Part shown: in pieces, positions 40,301-48,659 of the stretch
Layout of the letters: each line of letters opens with the position of its first letter
How positions within the stretch are numbered: position 1 is the first letter of the stretch
From: Rhodobacter viridis
Lineage (GTDB): Bacteria > Pseudomonadota > Alphaproteobacteria > Rhodobacterales > Rhodobacteraceae
NCBI RefSeq assembly: GCF_003217355.1
Contig: NZ_QJTK01000001.1
Span: forward strand, 310,001-374,000
Length of the DNA stretch: 64,000 bases
Direction of reading: 5' to 3'
The notes under the pieces: generated by a model
What the model was told of the DNA's origin: nothing
The model's input: only the letters and a program-made list of their open reading frames with translations
Databases searched by the model: none
Made by a program: the position numbers and the translations under genes

Positions 40301-40805
40301 GGCTCATGCCGATGCCGCCACCGCCCGCGGTGGATTTCAGCATCACCGGATAGCCGATCCGGGTGGCCTCGGCGCAGGCTTCTTCGACGCTCGTCAAGAG
40401 CCCCGAGCCGGGCAAAAGCGGCACGCCCGCCTTTTGCGCCAGTTCGCGGGCCGTGTGTTTCAGGCCAAAGGCGCGGATATGCTCGGGGCGCGGCCCGATG
40501 AAAGCCACCCCGGCCGCGGCCAGAGCGGCGGCAAACTCGGTGTTTTCCGAGAGAAACCCGTAGCCCGGATGCACCGCCTCGGCCCCGGTCGCGGCACAGG
40601 CCGCGAGCACCGCCGCGACGTTGAGATAGCTTTCCGCCGCGGGCGCGGGGCCAAGCCGGACGGCTTCATCGGCCAGCGTCACATGGGGCGCAAACCGGTC
40701 GGCATCGGAATAAACGGCGACCGAGGCGATCCCCATCTCGCGCAAGGTGCGCAGGATGCGCACCGCGATCTCGCCGCGGTTCGCCACAAGAACTTTGCGG
40801 AACAT
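37311..40805 (-). CDS. Biotin-dependent urea/guanidine carboxylase
   Basis: A 1164-residue single-chain enzyme. The N-terminal biotin carboxylase domain (about 1-450) has the ATP-grasp segment KSTAGGGGIGMSLC and the biotin-carboxylase segment FLEVNTRLQVEHPVTE. Then come the two carboxyltransferase halves, with GVGVPPSGPMDPVAHR near 480 and LVLGLGDVYLGAPVATP near 930. A C-terminal biotinyl domain has IIESMKMEITVTSP. Annotated classically as urea carboxylase, it lies under a guanidine-I riboswitch together with DUF1989 genes, so guanidine is the likelier substrate. Carboxyguanidine then goes to the deiminase. It is coupled to atzF by ATGA. Confidence 0.88.
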   Translation of the reverse strand: MFRKVLVANRGEIAVRILRTLREMGIASVAVYSDADRFAPHVTLADEAVRLGPAPAAESYLNVAAVLAACAATGAEAVHPGYGFLSENTEFAAALAAAGVAFIGPRPEHIRAFGLKHTARELAQKAGVPLLPGSGLLTSVEEACAEATRIGYPVMLKSTAGGGGIGMSLCPDEAALRAAFAAVGRTAAASFGDARVYLERFVSDARHVEVQVFGNGAGRVVALGERDCSLQRRHQKVIEETPAPGLSDATRAALHKAAADLCASVDYASAGTVEFIYDPARAEFHFLEVNTRLQVEHPVTEAVLGIDLVAWMIAQAAGEDPIPAVLPAPQGAAIEARLYAEAPHAGFRPSAGLLTEVAFPASARIDGWIATGTEVTPFYDPMLAKIIVHGPTRAEAIAKLSKALAETHVAGIETNLDYLRAIAGSDLFTSARVATTALGAFAFAPEAIEVLAPGPQSSVQELPGRLGMWGVGVPPSGPMDPVAHRNANRLVGNPPDTTALEMTVAGPTLRFHAAARVAMAGAAMRLTLDGVPVSGPVLEVPAGAVLAIGKIEGPGQRATLAVAGGFKVPEILGSRATFALGRFGGHATGTLKTGDLLHLGRVAPVAATAQEPAVLTHDWELEVIYGPHGAPDFFTPADIETLFSTAYEVHFNSDRTGVRLIGPAPAWARADGGEAGLHPSNLHDNAYAIGALDFTGDMPIILGPDGPSLGGFVCPAVVSDADLWKLGQLRPGDRVRFRAAERPADPIAGPAIGRMGSPIVALNEAGDVTVRRQGDANLLVEYGAMTLDIGLRLRVQALMQAVKAAGLPVIDLTPGIRSLQIHTDPAAISRPDLIRELATIEADLPPTDQLRLPSRIVHLPLSWNDPQAELAMRKYQELVRPNAPWCPSNIEFIRRINGLQDEADVKKTIFDARYLVLGLGDVYLGAPVATPIDPRHRLVTTKYNPARTWTPENAVGIGGAYMCIYGMEGPGGYQLFGRTVQVWNSWRRTAAFRDRPWLLDHFDQIRFFPVDAQELAEAREAFPHGRYDIRIEQTTFDWAAEQRALDPAATTAFKTRQQSAFEAERARWKAEGLDQFITDEGLREEPAAVPAGCTGVESPVPGNLWKYLVAPGARVAAGEAVAIIESMKMEITVTSPTAGKLAELRTAPGRTVRAGDVLAVLEDL

Positions 40806-40808
40806 GGC

Positions 40809-41405
40809 TTACCCCGTGATGATGACGCGAATGGGCGTGGGATCGAACCCGTTGCAGGGGTTGTTGATCTGCGGGCAGTTCGAAATGACGCAAAGCACAT
40901 CCATCTCGGCGCGCATCTCGACGTGATCGCCGGGCGAGGAGATGCCATCGGCAATCGTCATCGCGCCCGAGGGGCTGATCGGCACGTTCATGAAGAAGTT
41001 GATGTTCGGAACGATGTCGCGTTTCGTCATGCCATGCCGCGCCAGTTCCAGAATGAAATTCTCGCGGCAGGCGTGCAGGTAGCGGGTGTCATGGCCAAAG
41101 CGCACGGTGTTGCTTTCGCAAGAACAGCAACCGGCGTTGGTGTCATGCCGCCCGGAGGTGTCGGCGGTCACCGTCAGCATCACCCGGCCTTCGGAGGAGA
41201 TGAGCTTCGTGCCGGTGGTGATATAGGCCGCGTTTTGCGCCCGCATCGTGTCCTGGCTCGAGTAGCGTTCGGAAACGTCCTGCGCGTTGTAAAAGATCGT
41301 GTCGATGGCCTGCTGGCCGTAGCTGTCAATGATGCGGATGGTCTGGCCCGCTTTCACCAGCCCGGACCAGGGACGGTTGGCGGGGATGTCGTGGATCTGT
41401 TCCAT
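40809..41405 (-). CDS. DUF1989 protein, carboxyguanidine deiminase subunit (urea amidolyase-associated protein 2 type)
   Basis: A 198-residue protein of the DUF1989 family. Conserved features are YGQQAIDTIFYNAQD, the Cys cluster in AGCCSCESNTVRFGH near 93 and DVLCVISNCPQINNPCNGFD near the C-terminus. Such pairs were called urea amidolyase-associated proteins; in Pseudomonas the pair was shown to be the carboxyguanidine deiminase CgdAB, which removes ammonia between guanidine carboxylation and allophanate hydrolysis. The gene lies three bases upstream of the carboxylase gene and eight bases after its partner. Confidence 0.8.
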   Translation of the reverse strand: MEQIHDIPANRPWSGLVKAGQTIRIIDSYGQQAIDTIFYNAQDVSERYSSQDTMRAQNAAYITTGTKLISSEGRVMLTVTADTSGRHDTNAGCCSCESNTVRFGHDTRYLHACRENFILELARHGMTKRDIVPNINFFMNVPISPSGAMTIADGISSPGDHVEMRAEMDVLCVISNCPQINNPCNGFDPTPIRVIITG

Positions 41406-41413
41406 GGGGCCCC

Positions 41414-42217
41414 TCAGATGCGGGAGTTGTTTTCAAAGGCGCGACGGGCTTCGGCCGTGGCGGTGCGGCAGGGGTCGTCTGCCGCGACAGGGAGGGCCGC
41501 AAGGCGCTGCACCTGCGTCGCCGGAACCTCGGGGACGGGGCAGGGGTCGAGCGGGTGGCGGGTGGCGGAGAGCGCCACAGCCATGTCCACCTCGGCACGC
41601 AACTCGACCCAGTCGCCCGGCTGAGTCCGCTCGGCGTTCCACGTCAGTACGCCTTCCGCATCAACCGTGATCGGCGCGAAGAAGGTGATCAGCGCGGGCA
41701 GGTCGCGCTTGTCGAGACCGAGTTTCGCCACCGCCAGCACCATGTTTTCCCGCGTCGAGCGAAACGCAGGCGTGAAGGGCGCCGCCGCCCCGCTGCCGCC
41801 CGTCAGCACGTCATGCGCGCCGCCGGTGCTGTCTTCGGTGATGGAAAAGAGCACCCGCCCCATGTCGGTCAGCACGACCCGGCCCTTGCGCAACTCGGTC
41901 GTCCATTGCACCTTCACCGTGTCGGGCAGGTTCATCCGCTCGGACGGGTCCGCGGCGACCCAAGCCGCAATGCTGACCGACACGCCCAAAGCCTCGGGCG
42001 CCAGCCGCAGCCGCTCGCCCGCCGTCAGATGCAACACATCATACCAGCCGCCGGGGATCGTCAGGTGGCCAAGCACCTCGGTCGGCTCGGGCGCGGGCCG
42101 CGGGCTTGGTGCGGGCAGCGCCGAGGGGGCGGCCGTCAGGCCCTTTCGCTGGTGCTCTTCGTAACGGGCGCGGTCGGCGGCAATCGCTTCGGCCGTGCGC
42201 GGAATATGGGTCAGCAT
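41414..42217 (-). CDS. DUF1989 protein, second carboxyguanidine deiminase subunit (associated protein 1 type)
   Basis: A 267-residue DUF1989 partner, longer because of an N-terminal Pro/Ala-rich stretch (about 28-47, APSALPAPSPRPAPEP). The conserved core has GHLTIPGGWYDVLHL, VLFSITEDSTGGAHDVLTGG near 125 and FRSTRENMVLAVAKLGLDKR. It lacks the Cys cluster seen in the other subunit, so it is probably the non-catalytic half. It is one base after the ATPase gene of the same operon. Confidence 0.8.
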   Translation of the reverse strand: MLTHIPRTAEAIAADRARYEEHQRKGLTAAPSALPAPSPRPAPEPTEVLGHLTIPGGWYDVLHLTAGERLRLAPEALGVSVSIAAWVAADPSERMNLPDTVKVQWTTELRKGRVVLTDMGRVLFSITEDSTGGAHDVLTGGSGAAAPFTPAFRSTRENMVLAVAKLGLDKRDLPALITFFAPITVDAEGVLTWNAERTQPGDWVELRAEVDMAVALSATRHPLDPCPVPEVPATQVQRLAALPVAADDPCRTATAEARRAFENNSRI

Positions 42218-42218
42218 C

Positions 42219-43046
42219 TCACGCTCCCTGTGGCCGGGTCGTCCCGGTGGTGGGGCCCCAGAGGATCGGGTCGTCCCGATCGGGCAGGTAATCAGAGGTC
42301 CAGATCGTCGGCCCGCCCGCGCTGCGCGGCGGCCAGACGGCGATGTCGGAGCCGACCGAGGCGCCGTAGCGGTCGCGTTCCTCGGGACGATCGCGGCGGC
42401 GCTCGAAGGCGATGATGCGGGTGGCGAGCGTAAACGCCTCTTTCAGGTCATGCGTGACCATCACCACCGTCATCGGCGTCTCGTTCCAGAGCCGCTGCAT
42501 CAGCCGGTGAATGTCCGAGCGGATGCCGGGATCCAGCGCGCCGAAAGGTTCATCCAGCAAAAGCACGCGCGGTTTCATCATCAAGGCCTGCGCCAGCGCA
42601 AGGCGTTGCTGCATGCCGCCCGAAAGCTGCGCCGGGTATTTGTCCTCGGCGCCCGCAAGCCCGACCTCGGCCAGCATCGCGCGGGCCTCTTCGGCAATCG
42701 CCCGGCGGGCAGCGCCGAAGCGACGGCCAAGGAACCGGGCGGTTTTCATCTCGGGGCCCGCCATCACGTTGCCGAGCACCGTCATATGCGGAAAGACCGA
42801 ATAGCGTTGATAGACGACGCCACGGTCGGGGCCGGGTTCGCGGGGCAGGGGCTGACCGTCCAGCAAGATCTCGCCGCGCGTTGGCACCTCCTGCCCCAGA
42901 AGCAGGCGCAGGAAGGTGGTCTTGCCGCAGCCCGAGGGGCCGACAAGCGCCACGAAGGCGCGCGGCGCGATCGTCAGCGAGATGTTTTCCAGCACGATCT
43001 GCTGACCGTATTCCTTCCACAGATTGCGGATTTCGAGACGGCTCAT
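42219..43046 (-). CDS. ABC transporter ATP-binding protein of the guanidine operon
   Basis: A 275-residue ATPase from MSRLEIRNLWKEYGQQ, with start overlapping the permease stop (ATGA). Walker A GPSGCGKTTFLRLL is near 37, the Q-loop is VVYQRYSVFPHM, the signature is LSGGMQQRLALAQAL near 155, Walker B is VLLLDEPFGALDP near 175 and the switch His is in MVTHDLKEAF. The C-terminal 45 residues are an extra tail. It powers the NitT/TauT-type importer located between the riboswitch and the catabolic genes, presumably for guanidine or a related compound. Confidence 0.87.
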   Translation of the reverse strand: MSRLEIRNLWKEYGQQIVLENISLTIAPRAFVALVGPSGCGKTTFLRLLLGQEVPTRGEILLDGQPLPREPGPDRGVVYQRYSVFPHMTVLGNVMAGPEMKTARFLGRRFGAARRAIAEEARAMLAEVGLAGAEDKYPAQLSGGMQQRLALAQALMMKPRVLLLDEPFGALDPGIRSDIHRLMQRLWNETPMTVVMVTHDLKEAFTLATRIIAFERRRDRPEERDRYGASVGSDIAVWPPRSAGGPTIWTSDYLPDRDDPILWGPTTGTTRPQGA

Positions 43047-43855
43047 GCGCGCAACTCCGACCAGGGGAAAAGCCGCCGCCTGAGCCCGGTCAGCCCGATG
43101 TCGAGCAGCACCGCCAGCAGGGTGATCCAGGCGACATAGGGAAAGATCACGTCCATCGCGAGGTAGCGCCGGACGAGGAAGATCCGGTAGCCAAGCCCCG
43201 CATCGGCCGAAATCGCCTCGGCCGCGATCAGGAACAGGAAGGCCGGGCCAAGCTGCAACCGCAGGCTGTCGATCAGCCGCGGAAGGATCTGCGGCAGCAC
43301 CACCCGGATCGCGATGAGCCAGGTCGAGGCCGACAGCGTCTCGGCCTTGACGATCTGCTCGCGCGGCAGAGCATGGGCCGCCAGCGCCAGATCTCGGGTC
43401 ATCACCGGCATCACGCCGATGACGATCAGCGCGACCTTGGACACCTCGCCAAGGCCGAGCAGGATGAAGAGGATCGGCAGAAGGGCGAGGGGCGGCACCA
43501 TCGAGACGAAGGCGACGAGCGGCGACAGCGCCGCGCGGGCGAGCGGCAGCACCGCCACCGCAAGCCCGATCGCCAGCGCGCCCCCTGTGGCGAGGCCCAG
43601 CCCCCAGCCGAGCCGGGCAAGGCTCGCCAGCGTATCGGCCCAAAGCAGGATGTCGCCGGTGCGCGGATCGGGCAGGAAGGCCAGCCGCTCGATGCTCGCC
43701 GCCAGCGTCGTCAGCGCGGGCAGCAGCTTGTCGGCCGGGTTCGCTGCCAGCCGCACCGCCGAGCCGATGAGATAGGCCAGCATCAGCGCGCCAAAGGGCG
43801 CCAGCCCCAGCACGAGCCGCGTGCCCCGGTCGGGGTGAAGGTTGATCAGCCGCAT
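43043..43855 (-). CDS. ABC transporter permease of the guanidine operon
   Basis: About 270 residues from MRLINLHPDRGTRLVLG; the frame runs on upstream but without ribosome-site support. It has about six membrane segments and the permease coupling region AETLSASTWLIAIRVVLPQI near 160. It overlaps the ATPase gene by four bases. It belongs to the NitT/TauT type, as does its binding protein. Confidence 0.85.
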   Translation of the reverse strand: MRLINLHPDRGTRLVLGLAPFGALMLAYLIGSAVRLAANPADKLLPALTTLAASIERLAFLPDPRTGDILLWADTLASLARLGWGLGLATGGALAIGLAVAVLPLARAALSPLVAFVSMVPPLALLPILFILLGLGEVSKVALIVIGVMPVMTRDLALAAHALPREQIVKAETLSASTWLIAIRVVLPQILPRLIDSLRLQLGPAFLFLIAAEAISADAGLGYRIFLVRRYLAMDVIFPYVAWITLLAVLLDIGLTGLRRRLFPWSELRA

Positions 43856-43877
43856 CGCCTGTTCCGCCCGCCGTCGC

Positions 43878-44945
43878 TTACAGCTTGCCGTCGGCGGCGG
43901 CCTGCATCCAGTCCGGCGCAAAGCGCAGCTTCACATTCGCGCCGTCGCCCAGCACCGTGCCGTCGCCAAGTGCGATCCCGACCGCGTCGGGCGAGCTGGC
44001 CGAGGGGCCCAGCAATCCCTTGTCGAAGAGGAATTTGCGCACGTGATCCATCTTCGCGCCCAGTTCGGCCGAGGTGACGAAGGCGACGGCGTCAGAGGGT
44101 TTCGCGTAAAGTTTCGTCGCGGCCAGCTGTTCCTCGAAGCCCGCCTGATCGGTGCCCGAGGCCGCGCCCATCGCCGCGCGCGCCGCCGCGCCCTCGGCCG
44201 TGTCGGCGGCCATCAGGGTCACGGTGTCATACCAGATCCCGGCCATCGCCTTGGCGAAATCCGGGTTGTCCTTGACCGTCTCGGTATTCGCCACGGCCAG
44301 ATCGAGGATCTCGCCCGGGATCTGGCTGGAATCAAACACCTTCGTCGCGCCGGGCAGCTTGACGATCGCTGAAACCATCGGGTTCCAGGTCACCATCGCG
44401 GTGACCTCGGGGGTCTGGAAAGCGCCGATCATGTCGGGATCGGCGGTGTTGATCACCTGCACGTCCTGCTCCGACATCCCCACGCTGTCGAGCGCGCGGG
44501 CGAGCAGGTAATGCGAGACCGAGAATTCCACCAGATTGACCGGGCGGCCCTTGATGTCGGCCAGCGTCGCCCCATCCTTCAGGATCACCGCATCATTGCC
44601 GTTCGAGAAATCGCCAACGATCACCGCCGTCGTGTCGACACCGCCCGCCGCCGGGATCGACAGCGCGTCCATGTTCGTCACCGTCACCGCGTCATAGGCC
44701 CCGGCGGTGTATTGGTTGATCGATTCCACATAGTCGTTGAACTGCGTGACCTCGATGGTGATGCCGTATTTCTCGGCCCATTTCTTCACGATGCCATGAT
44801 CGGCCGCATAGCCCCAGGGCATCCAGCCAGCATAGATCGACCACGCGATCTTGAAGTCCTTCTTTTCCTCGGCCATCGCGGGCGAGAAGGTCAGCGCGCC
44901 AAGCGCGGCAAGGGCAGCCAGAAGGCCGGTGCGGCGAGTCATCAT
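43878..44945 (-). CDS. Periplasmic binding protein of the guanidine operon
   Basis: A 355-residue solute-binding protein with a signal peptide (TRRTGLLAALAALGALTF, then SPAMA). The core reads FKIAWSIYAGWMPWGYAADH and TVTNMDALSIPAAGGVDTTA, as in NitT/TauT binding proteins of urea carboxylase clusters. It is the first gene after the guanidine-I riboswitch, 70 bases downstream of the aptamer. The riboswitch and the catabolic genes suggest that it binds guanidine or a guanidino compound; the binding protein itself does not show this. Confidence 0.85.
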   Translation of the reverse strand: MMTRRTGLLAALAALGALTFSPAMAEEKKDFKIAWSIYAGWMPWGYAADHGIVKKWAEKYGITIEVTQFNDYVESINQYTAGAYDAVTVTNMDALSIPAAGGVDTTAVIVGDFSNGNDAVILKDGATLADIKGRPVNLVEFSVSHYLLARALDSVGMSEQDVQVINTADPDMIGAFQTPEVTAMVTWNPMVSAIVKLPGATKVFDSSQIPGEILDLAVANTETVKDNPDFAKAMAGIWYDTVTLMAADTAEGAAARAAMGAASGTDQAGFEEQLAATKLYAKPSDAVAFVTSAELGAKMDHVRKFLFDKGLLGPSASSPDAVGIALGDGTVLGDGANVKLRFAPDWMQAAADGKL

Positions 44946-45013
44946 GCGTCAATCCCTTCGGGTCATGGGGGTATGACGGAAACGGACCATCGTTCCGCCA
45001 ATCCCTTGGCTGG

Positions 45014-45113
45014 ACGAGGTCTCCCGGGCTTTTGTCCCGCCGTGTGCCCGCGGGGATGTCTCCCCCCGCCGGTGGCAGCTCTCGGACCAGACGCGTTTCC
45101 GCCGGAACCCTAG
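45014..45113 (-). promoter_or_regulatory. Guanidine-I riboswitch (ykkC class)
   Basis: Read on the minus strand, the leader contains CTAGGGTTCC, then CTGGTCCGAGAGCTGCCACC, then ACACGGCGGGACAAAAGCCC followed by GGGAGA. These are the hallmark conserved blocks of the ykkC guanidine-I aptamer in the right order and spacing. The aptamer ends about 70 bases before the binding-protein gene. Guanidine should switch on the whole operon down to atzF. No clear intrinsic terminator is visible behind it, so control may act at translation or through Rho. Confidence 0.92.
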
Positions 45114-45333
45114 CCGCCAAACTCAAGGTCACGCTTGCGCGATTCGAGGCAGGGCTCAATCCTTGGTGCGGGTTTTGCCGGGGCGAACGGTCTGGTTGGC
45201 ATGGTTCGCCTGAAATACGAGCGCGCGAGGGCGGGTTTCGCCGAATGTTTGGGCGTCTCGCGGTCGGTGAAGCGTCGGGTTGGGCTGGATTGACACAACG
45301 GCGCCGGGTCCGTGATCCCCCCGGCCATGCGGG

Positions 45334-45522
45334 TTATTCCGGGGCGGGGTTTGGATCGCGGTCCAGGTGCTGCATCGTCGATTTCGGCATCTGCTTGCGC
45401 TTCGCCCGCTTGTGATATTGCGCGATCGTCGCTGGGGGCCGGATGGTGATCGCCTGACTCTCGGCGTCTGAACTTCCGGCCTCGGCCAGACGCACGACCG
45501 CCAATTTGTGCCGACCGTGCAG
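45334..45522 (-). pseudogene. Remnant of a tyrosine recombinase (integrase) C-terminus
   Basis: An open frame of 62 codons ends in TAA at 45334. It reads HGRHKLAVVRLAEAGSSDAE, then SQAITIRPPATIAQYHKRAK, which resembles the HxLR ... AAxxLAEAG ... IxAITGH ... YxKxA C-terminal part of phage/ICE integrases. The catalytic HxxR is damaged (Arg-His instead of Leu-Arg-His) and GH is replaced by RP. No start or N-terminal part is present. It abuts the IS256 remnant without a gap. Confidence 0.55.
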
Positions 45523-45735
45523 GGAGGAGGGCCTTGCCGCTTCGCCGAGGGTTCGCCGCCGCGCTCATGCCGACCGGCGCCGATCAGGCCTTCGACATCT
45601 TTCTTGGCCATGATCGATCCGCTGGATCGATCGCTTCACGCTCGAAGTCCATGATCAGCTGCAAAACGGCCTCGGCGAGGCTGCGCAGGAAATCACCCTG
45701 ATCGTGCTTGGCCTTAAGCTTGGACAGGTCCATGC
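45523..45735 (-). pseudogene. Broken IS256-family transposase N-terminus
   Basis: The frame from 45735 reads MDLSKLKAKHDQGDFLRSLA, then EAVLQLIMD, matching the N-terminus of IS256-type transposases (DGDFLRSLAEAVLQLIMEAD). A small insertion rich in GATC then shifts the frame, after which DVEGLIGAGRHERGGE, the next conserved block, continues in another frame. The DDE catalytic region is absent. The sequence then passes straight into integrase-like coding. Confidence 0.65.
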
Positions 45736-46002
45736 CTCGCCATGGCACGCGAACCAGTGGCGTTCCCATGGCTCGATCTTGGTCATCGGGGGCTCGGTAA
45801 GGTCCGGGGTCGAAGGCGGTGACATGGCGCGCGACATAGGCCTGACCGGCCTCGGGGCGCAGCTGCGGCGGGCCGGGTGCCGCAATCGGTGACGCCCAGG
45901 CCCCGCCGCGCGCGGACGCGGCTTGACGAAAGTCGTGCCAGGCAGGCATCTGGGCTGGCGTCCCGGAGCCGGGCCGCAGATGTCATCGCGGGAGAAAACA
46001 TC

Positions 46003-47019
46003 ATGATCCAAAGGCGCATCCTGATCACCGGAACCGCCGGGTTCATCGGCTTTCATCTGGCGCAGGCGCTGCTGGCCGAGGGCTTTCGCGTGCAGGGCTA
46101 TGACGGCATGACCGATTACTATGATGTCGCGCTGAAGCGGCGTCGCCATGCGCTCTTGCTGCAAAACCCGAATTTCAGCGCGATGGAGGGGATGCTCGAA
46201 GATCACGCCCGCTTCGATGCGCTCGCCGACGACTTCCGCCCGGAGGTGATCGTGCATCTGGCCGCGCAGGCGGGGGTGCGCTACAGCTTGGAAAACCCGC
46301 GCGCCTATCTCGACAGCAATGTCATCGGCACCTTCACCGTGATGGAGGCGGCGCGGCGGCTTGAGGTCAAGCATCTGCTGATGGCCTCGACCTCGTCGGT
46401 CTATGGCGCCAATACCGAGATGCCCTTCGCCGAGACGGACAAGGCCGACACCCAGTTGACGATCTATGCGGCGACGAAAAAGGCCAATGAAAGCATGGCC
46501 CATGCCTATGCGCATCTGTGGTCGCTGCCGACGACGATGTTTCGTTTCTTCACCGTCTACGGGCCCTGGGGGCGGCCGGATCTGGCGCTTTACAAATTCG
46601 TCGATGCGATCCTCGATGACCGGCCGATCGACATCTACAATCACGGCGAGATGTATCGCGACTTCACCTATGTCGATGACCTCGTGCGCGGCATCCGGCT
46701 GTTGATCGACACGGTTCCGGTGCGCCCCGAGGATGGGGTGGTGCCCGAGGGCGACAGCCTGTCGCCGGTGGCGCCCTGGCGCGTGGTGAACATCGGCAAT
46801 TCCGACAAGGTGCGGCTGCTCGATTTCGTCGATGCGATCGAGGCGAGCCTCGGCAAGACCGCGATCCGCAATTACATGCCGATGCAGAAGGGGGATGTGC
46901 CCGCCACCTGGGCGGATGCGGAGCTGTTGCAGCGGCTGACCGGATACCGTCCGCAGACCGATTTCCGCGACGGCATCGCCCGGTTCGTCGCCTGGTATCG
47001 CGACTATTACGGCAAGTGA
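46003..47019 (+). CDS. NAD-dependent nucleotide-sugar epimerase (UDP-glucuronate 4-epimerase-like)
   Basis: A 338-residue short-chain-type enzyme starting [20 protein letters not shown] after GCGGGAGAAAAC. The Rossmann motif GTAGFIG, the segment [20 protein letters not shown], the catalytic Thr/Ser region [10 protein letters not shown] and the YAATKKANE Tyr-Lys pair are intact. The block [19 protein letters not shown] is characteristic of UDP-glucuronate/galacturonate epimerases. It probably supplies sugars for capsule or lipopolysaccharide. It stands alone, just right of the mobile-element scar. Confidence 0.85.
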   Translation: MIQRRILITGTAGFIGFHLAQALLAEGFRVQGYDGMTDYYDVALKRRRHALLLQNPNFSAMEGMLEDHARFDALADDFRPEVIVHLAAQAGVRYSLENPRAYLDSNVIGTFTVMEAARRLEVKHLLMASTSSVYGANTEMPFAETDKADTQLTIYAATKKANESMAHAYAHLWSLPTTMFRFFTVYGPWGRPDLALYKFVDAILDDRPIDIYNHGEMYRDFTYVDDLVRGIRLLIDTVPVRPEDGVVPEGDSLSPVAPWRVVNIGNSDKVRLLDFVDAIEASLGKTAIRNYMPMQKGDVPATWADAELLQRLTGYRPQTDFRDGIARFVAWYRDYYGK

Positions 47020-47302
47020 TCGGCGCCAGTGGTCCCGGTGATTTCGATCGCCTGCTGCACCTCGTAGGGCGGATGGGCGTTCGCCGAGACCAGATCGCAA
47101 GCGCGCGTTTTTTCGAGTGTCAGCACGGTCAGATCGCCGGTAGCAAGATGCGCATTCGCCTCCACCTGCTTGAGGGAGAGCTGGTCCGTGGCAAAGGGAT
47201 CGATACCCCGGTCCGAACCGCCCGGGGGCATAGGCGATATTCCGGCTCGCATGTGTCGCATCGCAGCTTTCCACATGCAAAATGCTCGACAAAGCATTGA
47301 AA
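47020..47302. other. Gap between epimerase and icd: no convincing gene
   Basis: A minus-strand frame of about 95 codons (47007-47300) fills this gap, reading MRHMRAGISPMPPGG early and GDLTVLTLEKTRACDL later. It has no ribosome site and starts directly after the icd terminator. I recognise no family. A small hairpin (AATGCT / AGCATT) lies at 47281-47298. I do not call a gene. Confidence 0.3.
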
Positions 47303-47326
47303 AAGGGCCGGGAATTCCCGGCCCTT
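47297..47326 (-). terminator. Intrinsic terminator of icd
   Basis: A perfect 24-base palindrome (stem AAGGGCCGGGAA with TTCCCGGCCCTT) spans 47303-47326. On the minus strand it is followed by further T residues. It lies 25 bases after the icd stop. Confidence 0.85.
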
Positions 47327-47350
47327 GCAGTTTGGCAAAGATGTCGCGGT

Positions 47351-48565
47351 TCAGCCCGCGAGCGCCTTGTTCAGATATTCGTCGACCTTTTCGAGGTAGC
47401 CCATGGTGGTGAGCCACTTCTGATCCGGCCCGACGAGCAGCGACAGATCCTTGGTCATGAAGCCGTCCTCGACCGTCTGCACGCAGACCTTTTCCAGCGT
47501 CTGCGCGAAGTTCATCAGCGCCGCGTTGTCGTCGAGTTTCGCGCGATGCTTCAGACCGCCGGTCCAGGCGAAGATCGAGGCGATCGAGTTCGTCGAGGTC
47601 TCCTTGCCCGCCTGATGCTGGCGGTAGTGACGGGTGACGGTGCCATGCGCGGCCTCTGCTTCGACGATCTTGCCATCGGGCGTCATCAGCACCGAGGTCA
47701 TCAGGCCGAGCGAGCCGAAGCCCTGCGCCACGGTGTCCGACTGCACGTCGCCATCGTAGTTCTTGCAAGCCCAGACATAGCCGCCCGACCATTTCAGCGC
47801 CGAGGCCACCATGTCGTCGATCAGACGGTGTTCGTAATGAATGCCCGCCGCCTTGAACTTGTCGGCGAATTCCTCGTCATAGACTTTCTGGAACAGATCC
47901 TTGAAGCGGCCGTCATAGGCCTTGAGGATGGTGTTCTTGGTCGAGAGATACACCGGCCAGCCCTTGAGCAGGCCATAGTTCATCGACGACCGGGCGAAGT
48001 CGATGATCGATTCATCAAGGTTGTACATCCCCATCGCCACGCCGGCGCCGGGGGCGTCGAAGACGGTCTTTTCGATCACCGTGCCATCTTCACCGACGAA
48101 TTTCATCGTCAGCTGGCCCTTGCCGGGGAAGTGGAAATCGGTGGCGCGGTATTGGTCGCCAAAGGCGTGACGGCCGATTACGATCGGCTGGGTCCAGCCC
48201 GGCACCAGACGCGGCACGTTGCGGCAGATGATCGGCTCGCGGAAGATCACGCCGCCAAGGATGTTGCGGATCGTCCCGTTCGGCGACTTCCACATCTGCT
48301 TGAGGTTGAATTCCTGAACGCGCGCTTCGTCGGGGGTGATCGTGGCGCATTTCACCGCCACGCCGACTTCTTTCGTCTTCAGCGCGGAATCGATGGTGAT
48401 CTGGTCATTGGTGCGGTCACGCTCTTCGATGCCCAGATCGTAGTAGAGCAGGTCGACATCAAGATAAGGCAGGATCAGTTTCTTCTTGATGAAATCCCAG
48501 ATGATCCGGGTCATCTCGTCGCCGTCCATCTCGACGATGGGATTCGCTACCTTGATCTTCGACAT
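47351..48565 (-). CDS. icd: NADP-dependent isocitrate dehydrogenase
   Basis: A 404-residue TCA-cycle enzyme of the eukaryote-like (IDH type II) homodimeric class common in alphaproteobacteria. It oxidatively decarboxylates isocitrate to 2-oxoglutarate. Features are [16 protein letters not shown] at the N-terminus, the substrate loop [13 protein letters not shown] near 92, metal-binding Asp residues in [16 protein letters not shown] near 270 and [20 protein letters not shown] after it. It has its own strong terminator. Confidence 0.96.
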   Translation of the reverse strand: MSKIKVANPIVEMDGDEMTRIIWDFIKKKLILPYLDVDLLYYDLGIEERDRTNDQITIDSALKTKEVGVAVKCATITPDEARVQEFNLKQMWKSPNGTIRNILGGVIFREPIICRNVPRLVPGWTQPIVIGRHAFGDQYRATDFHFPGKGQLTMKFVGEDGTVIEKTVFDAPGAGVAMGMYNLDESIIDFARSSMNYGLLKGWPVYLSTKNTILKAYDGRFKDLFQKVYDEEFADKFKAAGIHYEHRLIDDMVASALKWSGGYVWACKNYDGDVQSDTVAQGFGSLGLMTSVLMTPDGKIVEAEAAHGTVTRHYRQHQAGKETSTNSIASIFAWTGGLKHRAKLDDNAALMNFAQTLEKVCVQTVEDGFMTKDLSLLVGPDQKWLTTMGYLEKVDEYLNKALAG

Positions 48566-48659
48566 TGGGCCCTCATGCCTTGGTGACTCGTTGAGGGCGT
48601 TTTAGCCGCTTTTGCGGGCTTTGGCTAGTCTTGTATGCGATTGCATACCGATTTCCGGA

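Noticed and set aside
37311-40805. Plain urea carboxylase call
   Set aside because: The guanidine-I riboswitch and DUF1989 genes point to guanidine as substrate, so the broader urea/guanidine name is used.
37254-41624. A 1456-codon open frame on the plus strand
   Set aside because: It is antisense to the carboxylase and DUF1989 genes, is rich in Arg/Gly/His without any family motif, and arises from the high third-position GC of the real genes.
47007-47300. A minus-strand frame of about 95 codons between the epimerase and icd
   Set aside because: No ribosome site, begins right after the icd terminator and overlaps the epimerase end; no family recognised.
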